Positions 10,701 through 19,556 of a stretch of DNA of 64,000 nt are shown here, piece by piece. The notes under the pieces are model-generated. The model saw nothing but the letters and a program-made list of their open reading frames with translations, searched no databases and was not told the DNA's origin. Positions within the stretch are counted from its first letter, which is position 1. Each line of letters starts with the position of its first letter. Source of the DNA: Zygaena filipendulae (taxonomy: Eukaryota; Arthropoda; Insecta; Lepidoptera; Zygaenidae). The stretch is taken from positions 10,012,001 through 10,076,000 of the forward strand of contig OU015653.1 of the NCBI GenBank assembly GCA_907165275.2, written 5' to 3'. A program made the translations under genes and the position numbers.

Positions 10701-12564
10701 AATTTTATCGTGTTGCGCATCTTAGCCCCACATGTCTTAATATAACTATATTGCAATGTCAATCAAACAACATATTATTTTCATACAAAGTGCCACTTTA
10801 GATGTAGGTTAAAATTGACTTATAATATTTTATTACTTCGTTATTTACAAGTGACGCTATTGATACCACTGGATTTAAGACAAGGCAACACAAGTATGAT
10901 AAATAATAATTCATGACGAAAGACTGCAGGCATTTGCTTAAGGCAAGTTTAAAGAACAATTACTTTGTACGTTTACAAAGTACCTAACTAATAAACTTGA
11001 ACACCAAATAAAAAAGAAAATCCATCAACTTTCTCGCAGAAGATTTTCTTCATATTCTTCTCATCATAAGTGACCGTCATATTGTGTAGATTTTTTTTTT
11101 CGAAGATTTTTCGGCAATGTAAGAACAAATGAAATGCCGAATATTCGCGTTATTAGAATGAGTGCGTTGTGTGGCAATATAATGATCGCATTATACAAAC
11201 AAACAAAAAATCAAATCTTTCCTCTTTGTAATATTAGTAGATACAGACTAGATAAAATGGTAGAGACCTCAAACTTGGAGGGTGTGTTCTTTTGCGTTAA
11301 ACTTAATTTAAAAAGCGTTTCACTGATTAGGTAGGTACACTTTTACATTATCTGCAATGCTTTATTTTTTCACAACTATAGATAGCCCATGGTCTATTTA
11401 CTCTATTTTGTAGGTCTATATTAGGTTTTGTATTCGTTAAAGTGAATTAAAAGTAAGTATATTAAAAAAATCCATAACGAAATTGCCGAATATCACGGGT
11501 GATAAATCGCCTAAAATATTATAAAGAAAATGTTTACCGGCTATTGAAAGAGAACCATTGTAGACACCAATAACTAGAGGAAGCCCACTGGCGCTGCCTT
11601 GTTCCATGAAAAAGTTGTTGAATAATATGCCAAAAGCATTCGAAGATCCAAATCCTAACATCTGTATAAACAAAATAGAATTTTAAAACATCCATTTTGG
11701 CATGGACCAATTAATAGTTTAATTGGTCCATGATTTTGGTTACCTTTATTAAAAGTATCAAATGATTTTTACAAAAATAGACAGATTTAAATAAGATTAT
11801 TGGATTTATTTTAAGGGATGGACTTTTTTGTCGAAAGAACCTAATACTTACAACAATATTCTGTATCAGCTATTCCCCGCGGTTTCACTCGCGGTAATAT
11901 CGGAGTTCCCGTGCCTTCTCTGTACCCCTGACAACGTGTATGCAAAATTTCATGATGATCGGTTGAGCCGTTGGCGTGAAAACGTAACAAACAAACTCCT
12001 TTTCAAATTTATAATAGATATTAGTAAGGATTTACGTTAAACTAGTTAAGCGTAGAAAACACACAAACAAACCAATTCAAATTCGCATTTATCATATTAA
12101 GTTACGTATAAGAACTTCTTTCGCTTATGAAGCTGTAACTTTTTATCCCTGAACTCTCACTAGAACTACGAAATTAAGACAAGTGAAACTGCAGGGAACC
12201 GCTAGTAATTCTATAACTAATATTAATATTCTAAATACAAATAGAAGTTTGTTTGTTTGTTACGCTTTCACACCTTATAGCTACTTATCTTGAAATTTGA
12301 CATGCATGTTGTCAGGGGTACAGAGAAGGACATATTTATAGGATAGTTTTGTTTTTTATTACGGAGTTTTCGCGGAAACTCCGAAATAAAAGCTGATGAA
12401 ACCGTGGGGAGTAGTTAGTAAAATCATAAAACTATGAGTACACTTACAAACGTGAATCCAACTCCAATGCACACCATATAGCCCCAACGACCGTCCGGAG
12501 GCTCCAAATTCCTTTTACAATTCTCCTTATCTGTGCCTTCAATATGAGCAAAAGCCTCATCCAT
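1634..12564 (-). CDS. SLC16-family monocarboxylate transporter (MCT-B), 9 coding exons
   Basis: Predicted proton-coupled or facilitative transporter of short monocarboxylates or related solutes in the plasma membrane (family knowledge; substrate unknown). Coding exons on the minus strand: 12564-12448, 11661-11538, 8603-8460, 7952-7677, 6780-6645, 5744-5597, 4477-4333, 3263-3075 and 1761-1634. The sum is 1407 nt, 468 aa plus TAA, and all phases agree (0,1,1,1,2,0,1,1). The first MCT signature appears at residues 24-29 as DGRWGY, where the family usually has D/E-G-G/S-W/F-G/A-W. The second begins YFTKKR (about 146-151), but the glycines and alanines that normally follow are largely absent. A roughly 45-residue acidic/basic loop (exon 5) separates the two six-helix halves, and the C-terminus is short and basic. 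It lies head-to-tail downstream of paralog MCT-A. Signature loss suggests changed substrate or function. The family call is firm; the exact donor of exon 3 is less certain. Confidence 0.87.
2465..2642 (-). repeat. Helitron-like (Lep1-type) repeat, diverged
   Basis: Reverse-orientation copy: CGGGAATTCCGGAATAAAAGG core, ATGTCCTTTTC, CACTGACAATG, and a terminal TTTATAATATTAAGGAT. The CTAG end is degraded. Confidence 0.45.
3075..3263 (-). CDS. MCT-B coding exon 8
   Basis: 189 nt, acceptor CTCTTACAG, donor GTTTGT. Encodes TM10-TM11 up to IADPLIG, equivalent to the GPLIG end of MCT-A exon 6. Confidence 0.85.
3400..3660 (-). repeat. tRNA-related SINE fragment
   Basis: Shares with the copy at 55138-55485 the blocks CTTCCGGAACACACCGTT, ACTTGAAGGTGGT, TTTCCTTCACCGACAGCT and the GGTTCGAATC-like B box on the minus strand near 3600-3650. 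Lies in the intron between MCT-B exons 7 and 8. Confidence 0.55.
3889..4056 (-). repeat. Helitron-like (Lep1-type) repeat
   Basis: Reverse copy: CCCGCGGGAACTCCGGGAT, ACCCTATGTCCTTCTCTG, ATTTCATCCAAATCCGTTC, then CACATTTATAATATTAAGTAGGAT. Within the MCT-B intron between exons 7 and 8. Confidence 0.6.
4333..4477 (-). CDS. MCT-B coding exon 7
   Basis: 145 nt, acceptor TATTTTCAG, donor GTAAAT, phase 1 out. Encodes TM8 end to TM9 (VGAVADLVARFILAVF), matching the TAITDILVRLVLP region of MCT-A. Confidence 0.83.
4640..4850 (+). repeat. tRNA-derived SINE
   Basis: A box-like TGGCGCAGTAGG and B box GGGTTCGATTCCC, then a non-tRNA body (TTTTGTGTGATGAACACAGG) and a tail ATTATTATTATT. A second member is at 16839. 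The body and tail exclude a true tRNA gene. Lies in the intron between MCT-B exons 6 and 7. Confidence 0.7.
5597..5744 (-). CDS. MCT-B coding exon 6
   Basis: 148 nt, acceptor TTTTTAG, donor GTAAGA. Encodes ELDLLKDMRFLSTLVGLG and TM7-TM8; the L-D-L-L-K-D block is shared with MCT-A exon 5 and marks the second half of the transporter. Confidence 0.85.
6050..6250 (+). repeat. single arm of the 44.1-kb foldback family
   Basis: Shares CCACCAAAAACATTTTCATG, TTATCAGATCTCATGTAGAG, CCAAGCTT and repeated AACTCTACA blocks with each arm of the foldback at 44118-44557. Only one arm is present. A short hairpin on TTGATATATTAAA and its complement follows at about 6245-6295. Confidence 0.6.
6295..6455 (+). 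repeat. repeat shared with 44847-45007
   Basis: The blocks CCCAAGTTATAAGGGTTCAA, AAAAAACGACG and CGTGCCCCCAGATAT occur in the same order at about 44847-45007, both times a short distance after arm sequence of the same foldback family. Unclassified element. Confidence 0.5.
6645..6780 (-). CDS. MCT-B coding exon 5 (central cytosolic loop)
   Basis: Acceptor TGTTTTAG, donor GTAAGT, 136 nt, phase 1 in and phase 2 out. Encodes a charged loop (DEEIIEIKVNKVKEKH). Far shorter than the equivalent MCT-A exon 4 (119 codons). Confidence 0.8.
6899..7095 (+). repeat. partial copy of the CRE-bearing MITE family
   Basis: Matches the left 200 bp of the elements at 14633 and 39822 (TAGTCCGTCTTGTAGATTA, ATTGGACACGTATT, TAACTTTAATGCG). 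Cut off at 7100 by the TGTAGC element. Confidence 0.55.
7101..7200 (+). repeat. TGTAGC LTR-like/foldback element, copy 1
   Basis: Begins TGTAGCGGGAGCAGGATGGA like the element at 46388. Its GC-rich interior (AAGGGGAAGCTTCCCGCCGG onward) runs inverted relative to that copy. It may be part of an LTR reaching to about 7330, followed by AT-rich sequence. Confidence 0.45.
7677..7952 (-). CDS. MCT-B coding exon 4
   Basis: 276 nt between acceptor TTCTAG and donor GTAAGA. Encodes the GAGFGVMIP helix, YFTKKR, TM5 and TM6 (FGFRWTLALIM type). The frame stays open for 34 codons past the donor, but only the phase-1 donor joins exon 5 without a stop. Confidence 0.83.
8092..8299 (+). repeat. Helitron-like repeat, variant
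   Basis: Starts ACTAATATTATAAAGAG and ends CTGCGGGGGAGCAGCTAGT. The middle (GATCTATTGAACCGATTTTG) differs from the main type. Intron 3 of MCT-B. Confidence 0.6.
8460..8603 (-). CDS. MCT-B coding exon 3
   Basis: Acceptor TTCTTACAG; encodes FLAGIALKRYTFRQVG and the next helix. Donor taken as AGAG|GTGTAT because phase 1 is needed to join exon 4 (glycine codon); a stronger-looking GTAAGA donor 7 nt upstream would break frame. Exons 2 and 3 together total 268 nt against 271 nt for the single MCT-A exon 2. Confidence 0.78.
8692..8883 (+). repeat. Helitron-like (Lep1-type) repeat
   Basis: GTTTGTTTGTTTG run, TACGCTTTCACGCC, ACACGTTGTCAGGGATACAG, ATTCCCGCGGGAACCCCGAA, terminal GCCGCGGGAATCAGCTAGT. 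CTAG followed by T fits a Helitron 3' end. Confidence 0.65.
8990..9300 (+). repeat. unclassified repeat, pair with 2745-3005
   Basis: GTCTGCGC, a T-rich middle, ATTTGAAATGAGAAT, GTCCCTTCTTTAACGTTAAA and ACACCTTGTATA recur in order at about 2790-3000 (GTCCCTTCTTTAACCTTACA, CACCCTGTATA). No coding content is visible. Confidence 0.35.
9903..10085 (-). repeat. Helitron-like (Lep1-type) repeat
   Basis: AGCCGTTCCTCGAGGTTTCA end, ACCCTATTTCCTTTTC, CAGACAACGTGAACGC, GATCGGTTGATTAGTT, then an AGACAGATAGACAGA run. Within the MCT-B intron between exons 2 and 3. Confidence 0.55.
10596..10728. repeat. foldback element with about 60-bp arms
   Basis: Near-perfect inverted repeat. Both arms contain GGGCTAAGATGCGCAA, TTATCGAGCCATTTTATCG and ATTCTCGTCGA, separated by a loop of about 15 nt. 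About three mismatches per arm. Lies in MCT-B intron 2 sequence. Confidence 0.8.
11538..11661 (-). CDS. MCT-B coding exon 2
   Basis: Acceptor TTTATACAG, 124 nt, ends phase 1 before donor GTAAAC. Encodes the TM1 end and TM2 (MLGFGSSNAFGILF... to LSIAG), aligning with the first half of MCT-A exon 2. Confidence 0.83.
11866..12034 (-). repeat. Helitron-like (Lep1-type) repeat
   Basis: CAGCTATTCCCCGCGGTTTC at one end; ACAACGTGTATGCAAAATTT, CATGATGATCGGTTGAGCC; ends ATAATAGATATTAGTAAGGA. Confidence 0.6.
12218..12420 (+). repeat. Helitron-like (Lep1-type) repeat
   Basis: ACTAATATTAATATTCTAAA head, GTTTGTTTGTTACGCTTTC, CATGTTGTCAGGGGTACAG and a degraded GGGGAGTAGTTAGTA end. Near the donor of MCT-B exon 1. 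Confidence 0.6.
12448..12564 (-). CDS. MCT-B coding exon 1
   Basis: ATG at 12564-12562, 39 codons, ends in phase 0 at TTT before donor GTAAGT. Carries the cytosolic N-terminus and the start of TM1 with DGRWGY. An acceptor-like CAG about 34 nt upstream of the ATG suggests a 5' UTR intron, unproven. Confidence 0.85.
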
Positions 12565-12978
12565 CTTCGCTTCACCTACTTATTTAATTTAAGGCTGTTT
12601 AAGCGAAAATTGTTCTATTTCGATTTTTGTGAGCGTAACTTGGTAGTTATTTCTCAAAGTTTTACATATTATTTAAGTTCATTTATGTGTATGCTACTGT
12701 ATGTATGTGCTATGGCAAATAAATTATTATTTAAAAAATCGAACTATGCAGAAGGTATGCACTATTAAACTGTGATCGTTACATTTCAGTTAAAGATATT
12801 AAAGAACGCGTCTATGCCGCACTGCTCCGCCAACTGCATTAAATTGTAGAGTAGACTGCCTTTGAACTAAAAGTTCGATCTTTCTAATGAGTAGATATTA
12901 GTTACTGTATAAGAGGCTTTCATTGAATAGGCAATAAAATTTGATTCTAAACGCTAGTTAATACCCAAATATTCCAAA

Positions 12979-13250
12979 CTAGCTGTGCCCCGCGGTTTCG
13001 CCCGCGTGAGTTTCGGGATTCCCACAGGAACTCCAAAGTAGCCTAATTTACTCCTTATATCATCAGCTAATTAGCAGTGAAAGTCCCGTCAAAATCGATC
13101 CAACCGTTTCGGAGGTTCACTCGCGTGGGTTTCGGAATTCCCGCAGGAACTTCAAACTTCTTTCATATTCTCCTTCGACAAACACTACAAAAAAGAATAA
13201 GCAAAATTGGTCCAGCTGTTTACGCGTGATGCGAATGCTTTTTATATAGG
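12979..13250 (-). repeat. Helitron-like repeat, two merged partial units
   Basis: Begins CTAGCTGTGCCCCGCGGTTT. An internal second start with CGCGTGGGTTTCGGAATTCC at about 13124 shows a duplicated 5' portion. Directly followed by another copy at 13252. Confidence 0.55.
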
Positions 13251-13251
13251 T

Positions 13252-13420
13252 ATAGCTGTGCCCTGCGGTTTCACCCGCGGTAATTTCGGAGTTCCCGAGG
13301 GAATTCCGGGATAAAAAGTACCCTATATCCTTCTCTGTACCCCTGACAACGTGCATGCCAAATTTCATCCAAATCCGTTCGATCGTTTTTGCGTGATTGA
13401 GTAAACGTATGCGAGGATAA
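13252..13420 (-). repeat. Helitron-like (Lep1-type) repeat
   Basis: AGCTGTGCCCTGCGGTTTCA, CCCGCGGTAATTTCGGAGTT, ACCCTATATCCTTCTCTG, TGACAACGTGCATGCC. Tail truncated at GTGATTGAGTAAACG. Confidence 0.6.
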
Positions 13421-14632
13421 GAGCTCGAAAGCCTATTTTCATCCGACTTGCATCAAATTTTATCGTCACTGCTCAGCTCCTGTGTGTCTTACCGTTATGG
13501 TATATAGCCTATATCCTGCCCAGGAGTATGGACTACAATCGTACCAAGTTTGGTTAAGATCCCTTCAGTAGTTTTTGACCCATGCGTGCACATACAGACA
13601 GACAGACAGACAGACAAAAAATTTACTGATTGCATTTTTGGCATCAGTATCGATCGCCATTCATACTCCAATATTAATTTTGAATATATATTCAATGTCC
13701 AGAATTGACCTCTCTACAGTTTTATAATAAGTATAGATAGAAGATATAAATATAGATAGATGGTATCGTGAAAACTGGGAGGATAACTCTATAGTTTTAT
13801 CATATAGAAATCGGTAGTAGGTACCTACGTAGTAGGAACGTACCTACTACCATATCGTCAGGTTTAGTATACTAGCTAATGCCTAAACACACCGACGTAC
13901 CTACGCGTAGAACTTTGATTTAGATGGTAAATTATGTTATTGTAAGCAATTTCAGCAAAAAAAAAATTTTTGGTCCAAACTATAATTTGGAAAACAAAAT
14001 AATTATTAAAGTTCGAAAAAGCTTTGGTAGGTACCTATATGTATACTTAGGTTATAAAAAGCTATGCATTGGTAGGTTATCTTTTTCATTACATTACGTA
14101 AAAAAAACTTGTCTGAGTTAGTCTGAGTGATTTTTCTATTAATATAGGTACAGTCTTTATTCGTCTATGGTAATAATTATTGCCTATACTTATTTGAGAG
14201 TGCATACTAAATTTATTTAATTTTTGTACATATTATTTTTAGGTTAGCGGACTATTGAACAGTAACTACTTAGAGACCGGAGCAGATTTTGTTTTATTTC
14301 ATCTGAGGTTTTGGCTCGTTTTTTGGAAAAATTACAATTTTAAAATTTTAACTTTTGAATTGAAAGGGTGTAAAATGCTTTTACTCCAAACAACTCGTTC
14401 TTATGATACGAATATTTTATGTTGTAATAGCTATCTATTTCTCTAACAGATCGTAACTGCATAAGAAGGCAAAAATTTAATGACGATCAGTTTAGTAGTT
14501 GTCAAGCTGAGTGGTAAAGAACAAACATACATACTAACCCAGGAATATTGTAGAAATTTTAAGGCACTTTAAATATATTATAGGGTTTGACTCTGGAGAT
14601 GGCATAAAACATCGCTTTAAATCGAGAGCAAT

Positions 14633-14940
14633 GGGCATGTGGACTAATTTTTATTTTTTAGTCCGTCTTGTAGATTATTAAAAAATATTGGACACGTATT
14701 TTTTATTTTTTTACGTAATCAAAAAATAACGGCGATATTTTGAGTTGAAATTTCGCGTGACGTCACTATTCTGACAGTTTGTATGGCGGTTTTAGCGGTT
14801 AGTGACGTCACGAGCCCCTCACCCTAAACTTTAATGCGCTTTATCTCTGTGTATTTTAATTTATTTAAAAAAGCAAAAAATACGTGTCTATTTCTTTTTT
14901 ATTTTCTAACTGACGGACTAATTAGAATTTTGATTTTTTC
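14633..14940 (+). mobile_element. CRE-bearing MITE family, copy 1
   Basis: About 310 bp nonautonomous DNA transposon-like unit. Left end GGGCATGTGGACTA then TTTTTAGTCCGTC; right end GACGGACTAATTAGAATTTT, an imperfect inverted pair. Two palindromic GTGACGTCAC sites flank a short conserved segment (GACAGTTTGTATGGCGGTTT). Other copies are at 39822 (same strand) and 45137 (opposite), with fragments at 6899 and about 23709. No ORF. Superfamily undetermined. Confidence 0.7.
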
Positions 14941-15429
14941 GAAAATTCTTTCACCATTTGAATGCTGCATTATCGCTAAGTGAGTAATTGTATCCCGGAA
15001 TTTCAACGATGACAGGTGAGGAAACAGCTAGTACAAATAAATAAAGAACCCTCTGTGCCCGGATCTAACTCGCACTTGACCGTTTTTTTATATGACGTCG
15101 TAAAACAAAACTACTACCTTTTACCAATTATTTTATACAAGCCTTCTTACTAATGAATGACATAAAATTATGCGTTTTAAATTATTAATGATTATTTCAT
15201 ATTATAGATAAATATCTATTTAAATAACCTGCCGCTTTAAGTTTCGCTTAAGTTTCGAAACATTGCATCTATAAATAATCTATTTCACTCGTATACAAAA
15301 AAAAACATCCCAAATTTATTAATTGTAATGAACATCACTACGTATTACTAGTATAGTATTATATTATCTGTGTGTATACCTCTTCACCGAAAACATTTAA
15401 ATTAATGCCTACCCTTTGTTGTTATTTAT

Positions 15430-15586
15430 GTCAGTCTGTTAGTCTGTTTGTTCCAGCTAATCTCTAAAACAGTTTGATAGGTTTTGGAGAGACTTTGCTG
15501 TAAGGCTAATAATTTAGGCTACACTTAGTAGAATTCTCGCGAGAATTTCGAAACTCACGCGAGTGAAAACGCGGGGCACAGCTAGT
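15430..15586 (+). repeat. Helitron-like repeat, partial
   Basis: CAGTCTGTTAGTCTGTTTG, a diverged middle, then ATTCTCGCGAGAATTTCGAA, ACTCACGCGAGTG and terminal GGGGCACAGCTAGT. Confidence 0.5.
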
Positions 15587-15949
15587 TAACATAATTATTG
15601 TTATCTATTAACTATCATGAACTAATTATCACATCAATAATGTAATAGAAACCTGATTAGAAATAATGGTAGGTACCTATACCTATACTATACATACTCG
15701 CAGTCAGTACGAAACCTCCTGAATGTAGTTTCGGCTTTGGCCGTAACTTCGGCCGGATGGCAGCCGAAACCCAAACTAAGCCGAAACCCGTTTAATTAGC
15801 GAAATAGATAGGAAACACCGAAACTGAAAGTTTGGTCGGACACTAATTGAAAAAATGCATACAATCCTACTAACGTAATGTCTGTGAACATGTTCGGATG
15901 TTTGAAACACAATCATGCACACACAGCTCAACGGATAATAAAAATTATA

Positions 15950-16240
15950 ATTTTAGGATTCCGTAAACAAAGGGTAAAACGGGACCCTATTACTAAGTCT
16001 CCGCTGTCCGTCCGTCCGTCTGTCTGTCCGTCTGTCACCTCTCATTAACCGTGATAGTTGAAATTTTCACAGATGATGTATTTCTGTTGCTGCCATAACA
16101 ACAAACATTAAAAAAACAGAATAAATAAATATAAGAGGGGGCTCCCATACAACATACGTGTTTTTTTGCCGTTTTTATAGATAATGGTATGAAAATGGAA
16201 CCCTCCGTGCGCGAGTCTGACTCGCACTTGACTGGTTTTT
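15950..16240 (+). repeat. lepidopteran dispersed repeat (CCGT/CTGT-rich type)
   Basis: GGGACCCTATTACTAAG, a CCGT/CTGT microsatellite, GTGATAGTTGAAATTTTCAC, AGATGATGTATTTCTGTTGC, GGGGGCTCCCATACAACA, TGACTCGCACTTGACTGG. I recognise this as a common dispersed repeat in moth genomes, probably a LINE/SINE 3' part. A fragment of its end lies at about 15047-15092. Confidence 0.55.
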
Positions 16241-16838
16241 TTACCATTAAGTAATATAATATTATATGTACCTACTATTAGTATACTCGTATAGAAGTGA
16301 AAGGTCTAGTGAACTTACTGCCTAAAAAGGAAATCCCGTAGAGTACCTACCTATTTGACACCACCAAGCTGAAATTTGGCAAGTAGGTACCAAGTTTAGG
16401 GGTAGAGACGTCAGTTAAGAGAAGATTTGACGGAGTTGCCGCAGGAACTCCCAAATTAAGCGAGGGAAAAGGAATCGCTTTCTCGTGTAGCTTTTTCTTT
16501 TCATTGAATTTTCAAATCACGACGGTGCTAAAGAAATTTTTACTTCAAAAAGTAGGTACGATCACTTTTCCACCGTTTTCAACATTTATTTCGTAGATAC
16601 CTACTGAATTCTGTGAACCGTGAACGGGGTGGGAAACCAATAGAGTTAAGTAGGTAATCCGTATAATACTTCCGATCACAAGAAAGCAATACGTACCTAC
16701 ATTAACTAGAAGGGCCATATAGACGGGGCAGCGCGCCCCAAATGCAAAGGAAGTTAGACTTTAGAGAAAATGCTCTAACTTTCTCAAAACTTTCTGGCAT
16801 CCCAAGTATATATCTAACTTTGAATACGTATAGGTATA

Positions 16839-17370
16839 TCGACGACCTGATTGACGCAGTAGGTCACCATGCCTGCCCGCTAAACAAGAGGTTCCGAGTT
16901 CGATTCCCAGTGGGAGTGGACTTTGTGTGATGAACACATGGTTGTACTTTCCAGGGCGTGTTTATAATGATATGTATCTGTAGTATAATATATGTATATG
17001 TTATTATATGTAGGTATGTACTACCTGTGCCACGCAGTTTGACCCTCGTTAATTTCAGAGAACCCGCGGGAATTTCGGGATAAAAAGTAGCCTAAGTTAC
17101 TCCTTATAGCATCAGCTATCTGCCAGTGATATCCCGTTAAAATCGACCCAGCCGTTTCAGAGATTACCCGGAACAAGCAGACAGACAGACTTACAAAGAA
17201 AAATTAGAAAAAAATATTTTTTGATGTTAGTGCAGTATAATATACGATATGTCTAGATGTCTAGACTAAACTAGATAATATACCAAGTGTTGTTTGGTTT
17301 CCACGACACAAGCTTTTTAAAGCTTATTGTGGGATCAAGTAATCTGTATGTTGTGAAGTGGATTATTATA
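16839..17370 (+). repeat. tRNA-derived SINE split by a Helitron-like insertion
   Basis: The 5' part (16839 to about 16985) has TGACGCAGTAGG and GAGTTCGATTCCC like the SINE at 4640. The 3' part (about 17283-17370, TTGTGGGATCAAGTAATCTG, GAAGTGGATTATTATA) resumes after a reverse Helitron-like copy at about 17026-17200. A 3' part of the same family, reversed, lies at about 48970-49150. Confidence 0.6.
17026..17200 (-). repeat. Helitron-like repeat inside a SINE
   Basis: CTGTGCCACGCAGTTTGACC, AACCCGCGGGAATTTCGGGA, TAAAAAGTAGCCTAAGTTAC, GTTAAAATCGACCCAGCCG, then an AGACAGACAGACTTAC end. Confidence 0.55.
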
Positions 17371-17669
17371 ATATTGAAAACGATTATTATTTGGCGTTCA
17401 ATACATTTCAAATTCGTAATGTCATTAAATGTTTGAGAATGATGAATAGTTTCGTGTACGAAAATCAGCCGGCGACACTATTTTTGATTGATTTCATACT
17501 ACTTTATGCCCCTTCTACATACTTATCCCTTCTGTGTGACCATCCTCTCGCTCTATCCCTATATTTAGTAGGTACAAACCAGCAACCTACCTCCAAGTGA
17601 CATCGATAGATACATACATACAGACACCCCTCTTTTCCACTAGACACTGGGTAGGTGCCCAGGGATCGT

Positions 17670-17850
17670 ATTTTAAACCGACTTCCAAAAAGGAGGAGGT
17701 TCTGCATTCCGCTGTATGTATGTTTTTGAATTGCTCGAATTAGGTACATTTCGCACACGGAATCACAACATTCGCATGCGAATGTTTAGAAAATAAAATG
17801 AGCCGTCGCATGCGAATCTTGCGATTCCGTATGCGAAAGTAATTCAAACG
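17670..17850 (+). repeat. CCGACTTCC-type dispersed repeat with palindromic flank
   Basis: AAACCGACTTCCAAAAAGGAGG is the hallmark of a widespread lepidopteran repeat. Next to it GCATGCGAAT units occur in both orientations around 17760-17840, with a near-palindrome of ACACGGAATC and GCGATTCCGTATGCG. A short piece of the same family is at about 56645-56670 (minus). Confidence 0.45.
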
Positions 17851-19521
17851 ATTTAAAAATACGACTCGTATCCAGAGCCCAGTAGGTACCTACAAGCTAC
17901 CTACCTACAGTCACCAGCACTAATATGTACCTAGGTATAAATTTTGGTCAGTATTTGAACTCTATTGCAATAAGATTCAATGTCTGCCAAAAGTGTATAC
18001 ATGCCTACTTTTGCAGCTGACTGTACATACGCCGAGATATAATTAATATTCGTTTAGTATTATTTGTTTGAAGCGTGTAATCAAACTTACAAGCGGACTG
18101 AATCTCGAAAATTTATCGTAATGCATTTATTTATCAAGCAATACTTAAACAAAACATAGCAATAATTCATTTTATCAAGCAACACTCCAACCTATTAATG
18201 AAGTTATGCTTTTTTTGGCGCCTTGGTAAAAGGCAACGGAAGTGACGCGCATGCAGAATTAAGCAACGATCGACATCCGTACCTGCGTGTCAAGTTATTA
18301 TCTATAAAAAAAACTACAATACCTGTTTTAATATTCTATTAATGTGTAAAAATATGATTTTGAAATATATGAGGTAAAATAAAACCAAATATATATATCC
18401 ACTCGATATTTTAATCAGTTAAGTATCTTTTTTTTTTCAAATAAGATGTTACAAAATGTAAGTCAACATTTTAAAAATTAAATCTACTCGAGCGATATTA
18501 GAACTTATTGCATTATTAACAAATACTAACTGTGCAATTTTCAATACATCTGTACCTACCTACAATATAACACAAAATAATAATAATAATAAACTAAAAT
18601 ATTGTAAAATACTATTTAATAACCAGAAATCACAATTCACAAACTTTGGATGAATAAACTAAAATAATAATAGAATATTAAATCAAATGTTATAACAAAT
18701 ACACTTAACTGACGATGAGTCAATAATCAGCTGTTTGCCGCCATTGAGCATTTTCACTCGAATTACGACATGATAATGATAGTTTCGTTATCTATAAACG
18801 CTACTCAAATTGAACAGTCAACTCATTATTTATTAATTTAAAACAAACATTTTAACTTGGGTTCTATCTTAAAAATAACATCAACTTTTGGAACTAGTAT
18901 TTGATCGAGGCAAACAAAACTTGCTCAGAACATTTAAATCTTGATCAAATAAAGATTAAACTGGAATGAGTCGTCCTACAATTCAAGTTTTTTTAACTTT
19001 TTGAGCGTGATTAAAATTAAAATTTTGATGTCATTTTTGAAGATACTCGCTGCTCACAACTTATTTGAACTCGAACGTATCCTATTAAACAATAAAATAA
19101 AACCATTAAACCATAGGTATAGCATTTATATTGTATTGTGTTTATTATTGGCACAATAAATAACAATATTATAGGTTTCTAGATAATATGATTCAGGTTT
19201 ATAAATAGTAGTAGGTACCTACTTACTTATTCCATGAAGTACCCATTCGTAATTTAATATGTGAACTGATTACTGAATTGCAAAAGACCCGTTCTTTAGC
19301 CAAAACACGAATTAATTCTTTCACCGACATCCCTGTAATACCACAATCTACGAAAGGCGTGTTCCTGGCGCCGGATACGTAATATTCCTTTACTAGCAAA
19401 CCACTCCATTTTTATTTATTAAAGTAGGTACATAACTCAGATTACACACACAGTCCTTGTAGTTTTATATTTAATAGATTTGTGATCGATCGTGAATAAT
19501 CGATTTTAAGACGCGCGACCC

Positions 19522-19556
19522 GTGGACCCACCGGCTAAGCCCACTGGTGGGTCCAC
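19522..19556. repeat. perfect 11-bp hairpin
   Basis: GTGGACCCACC and GGTGGGTCCAC separated by 13 nt. It sits in an otherwise AT-rich stretch near the start of a locally GC-richer patch. Confidence 0.6.
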
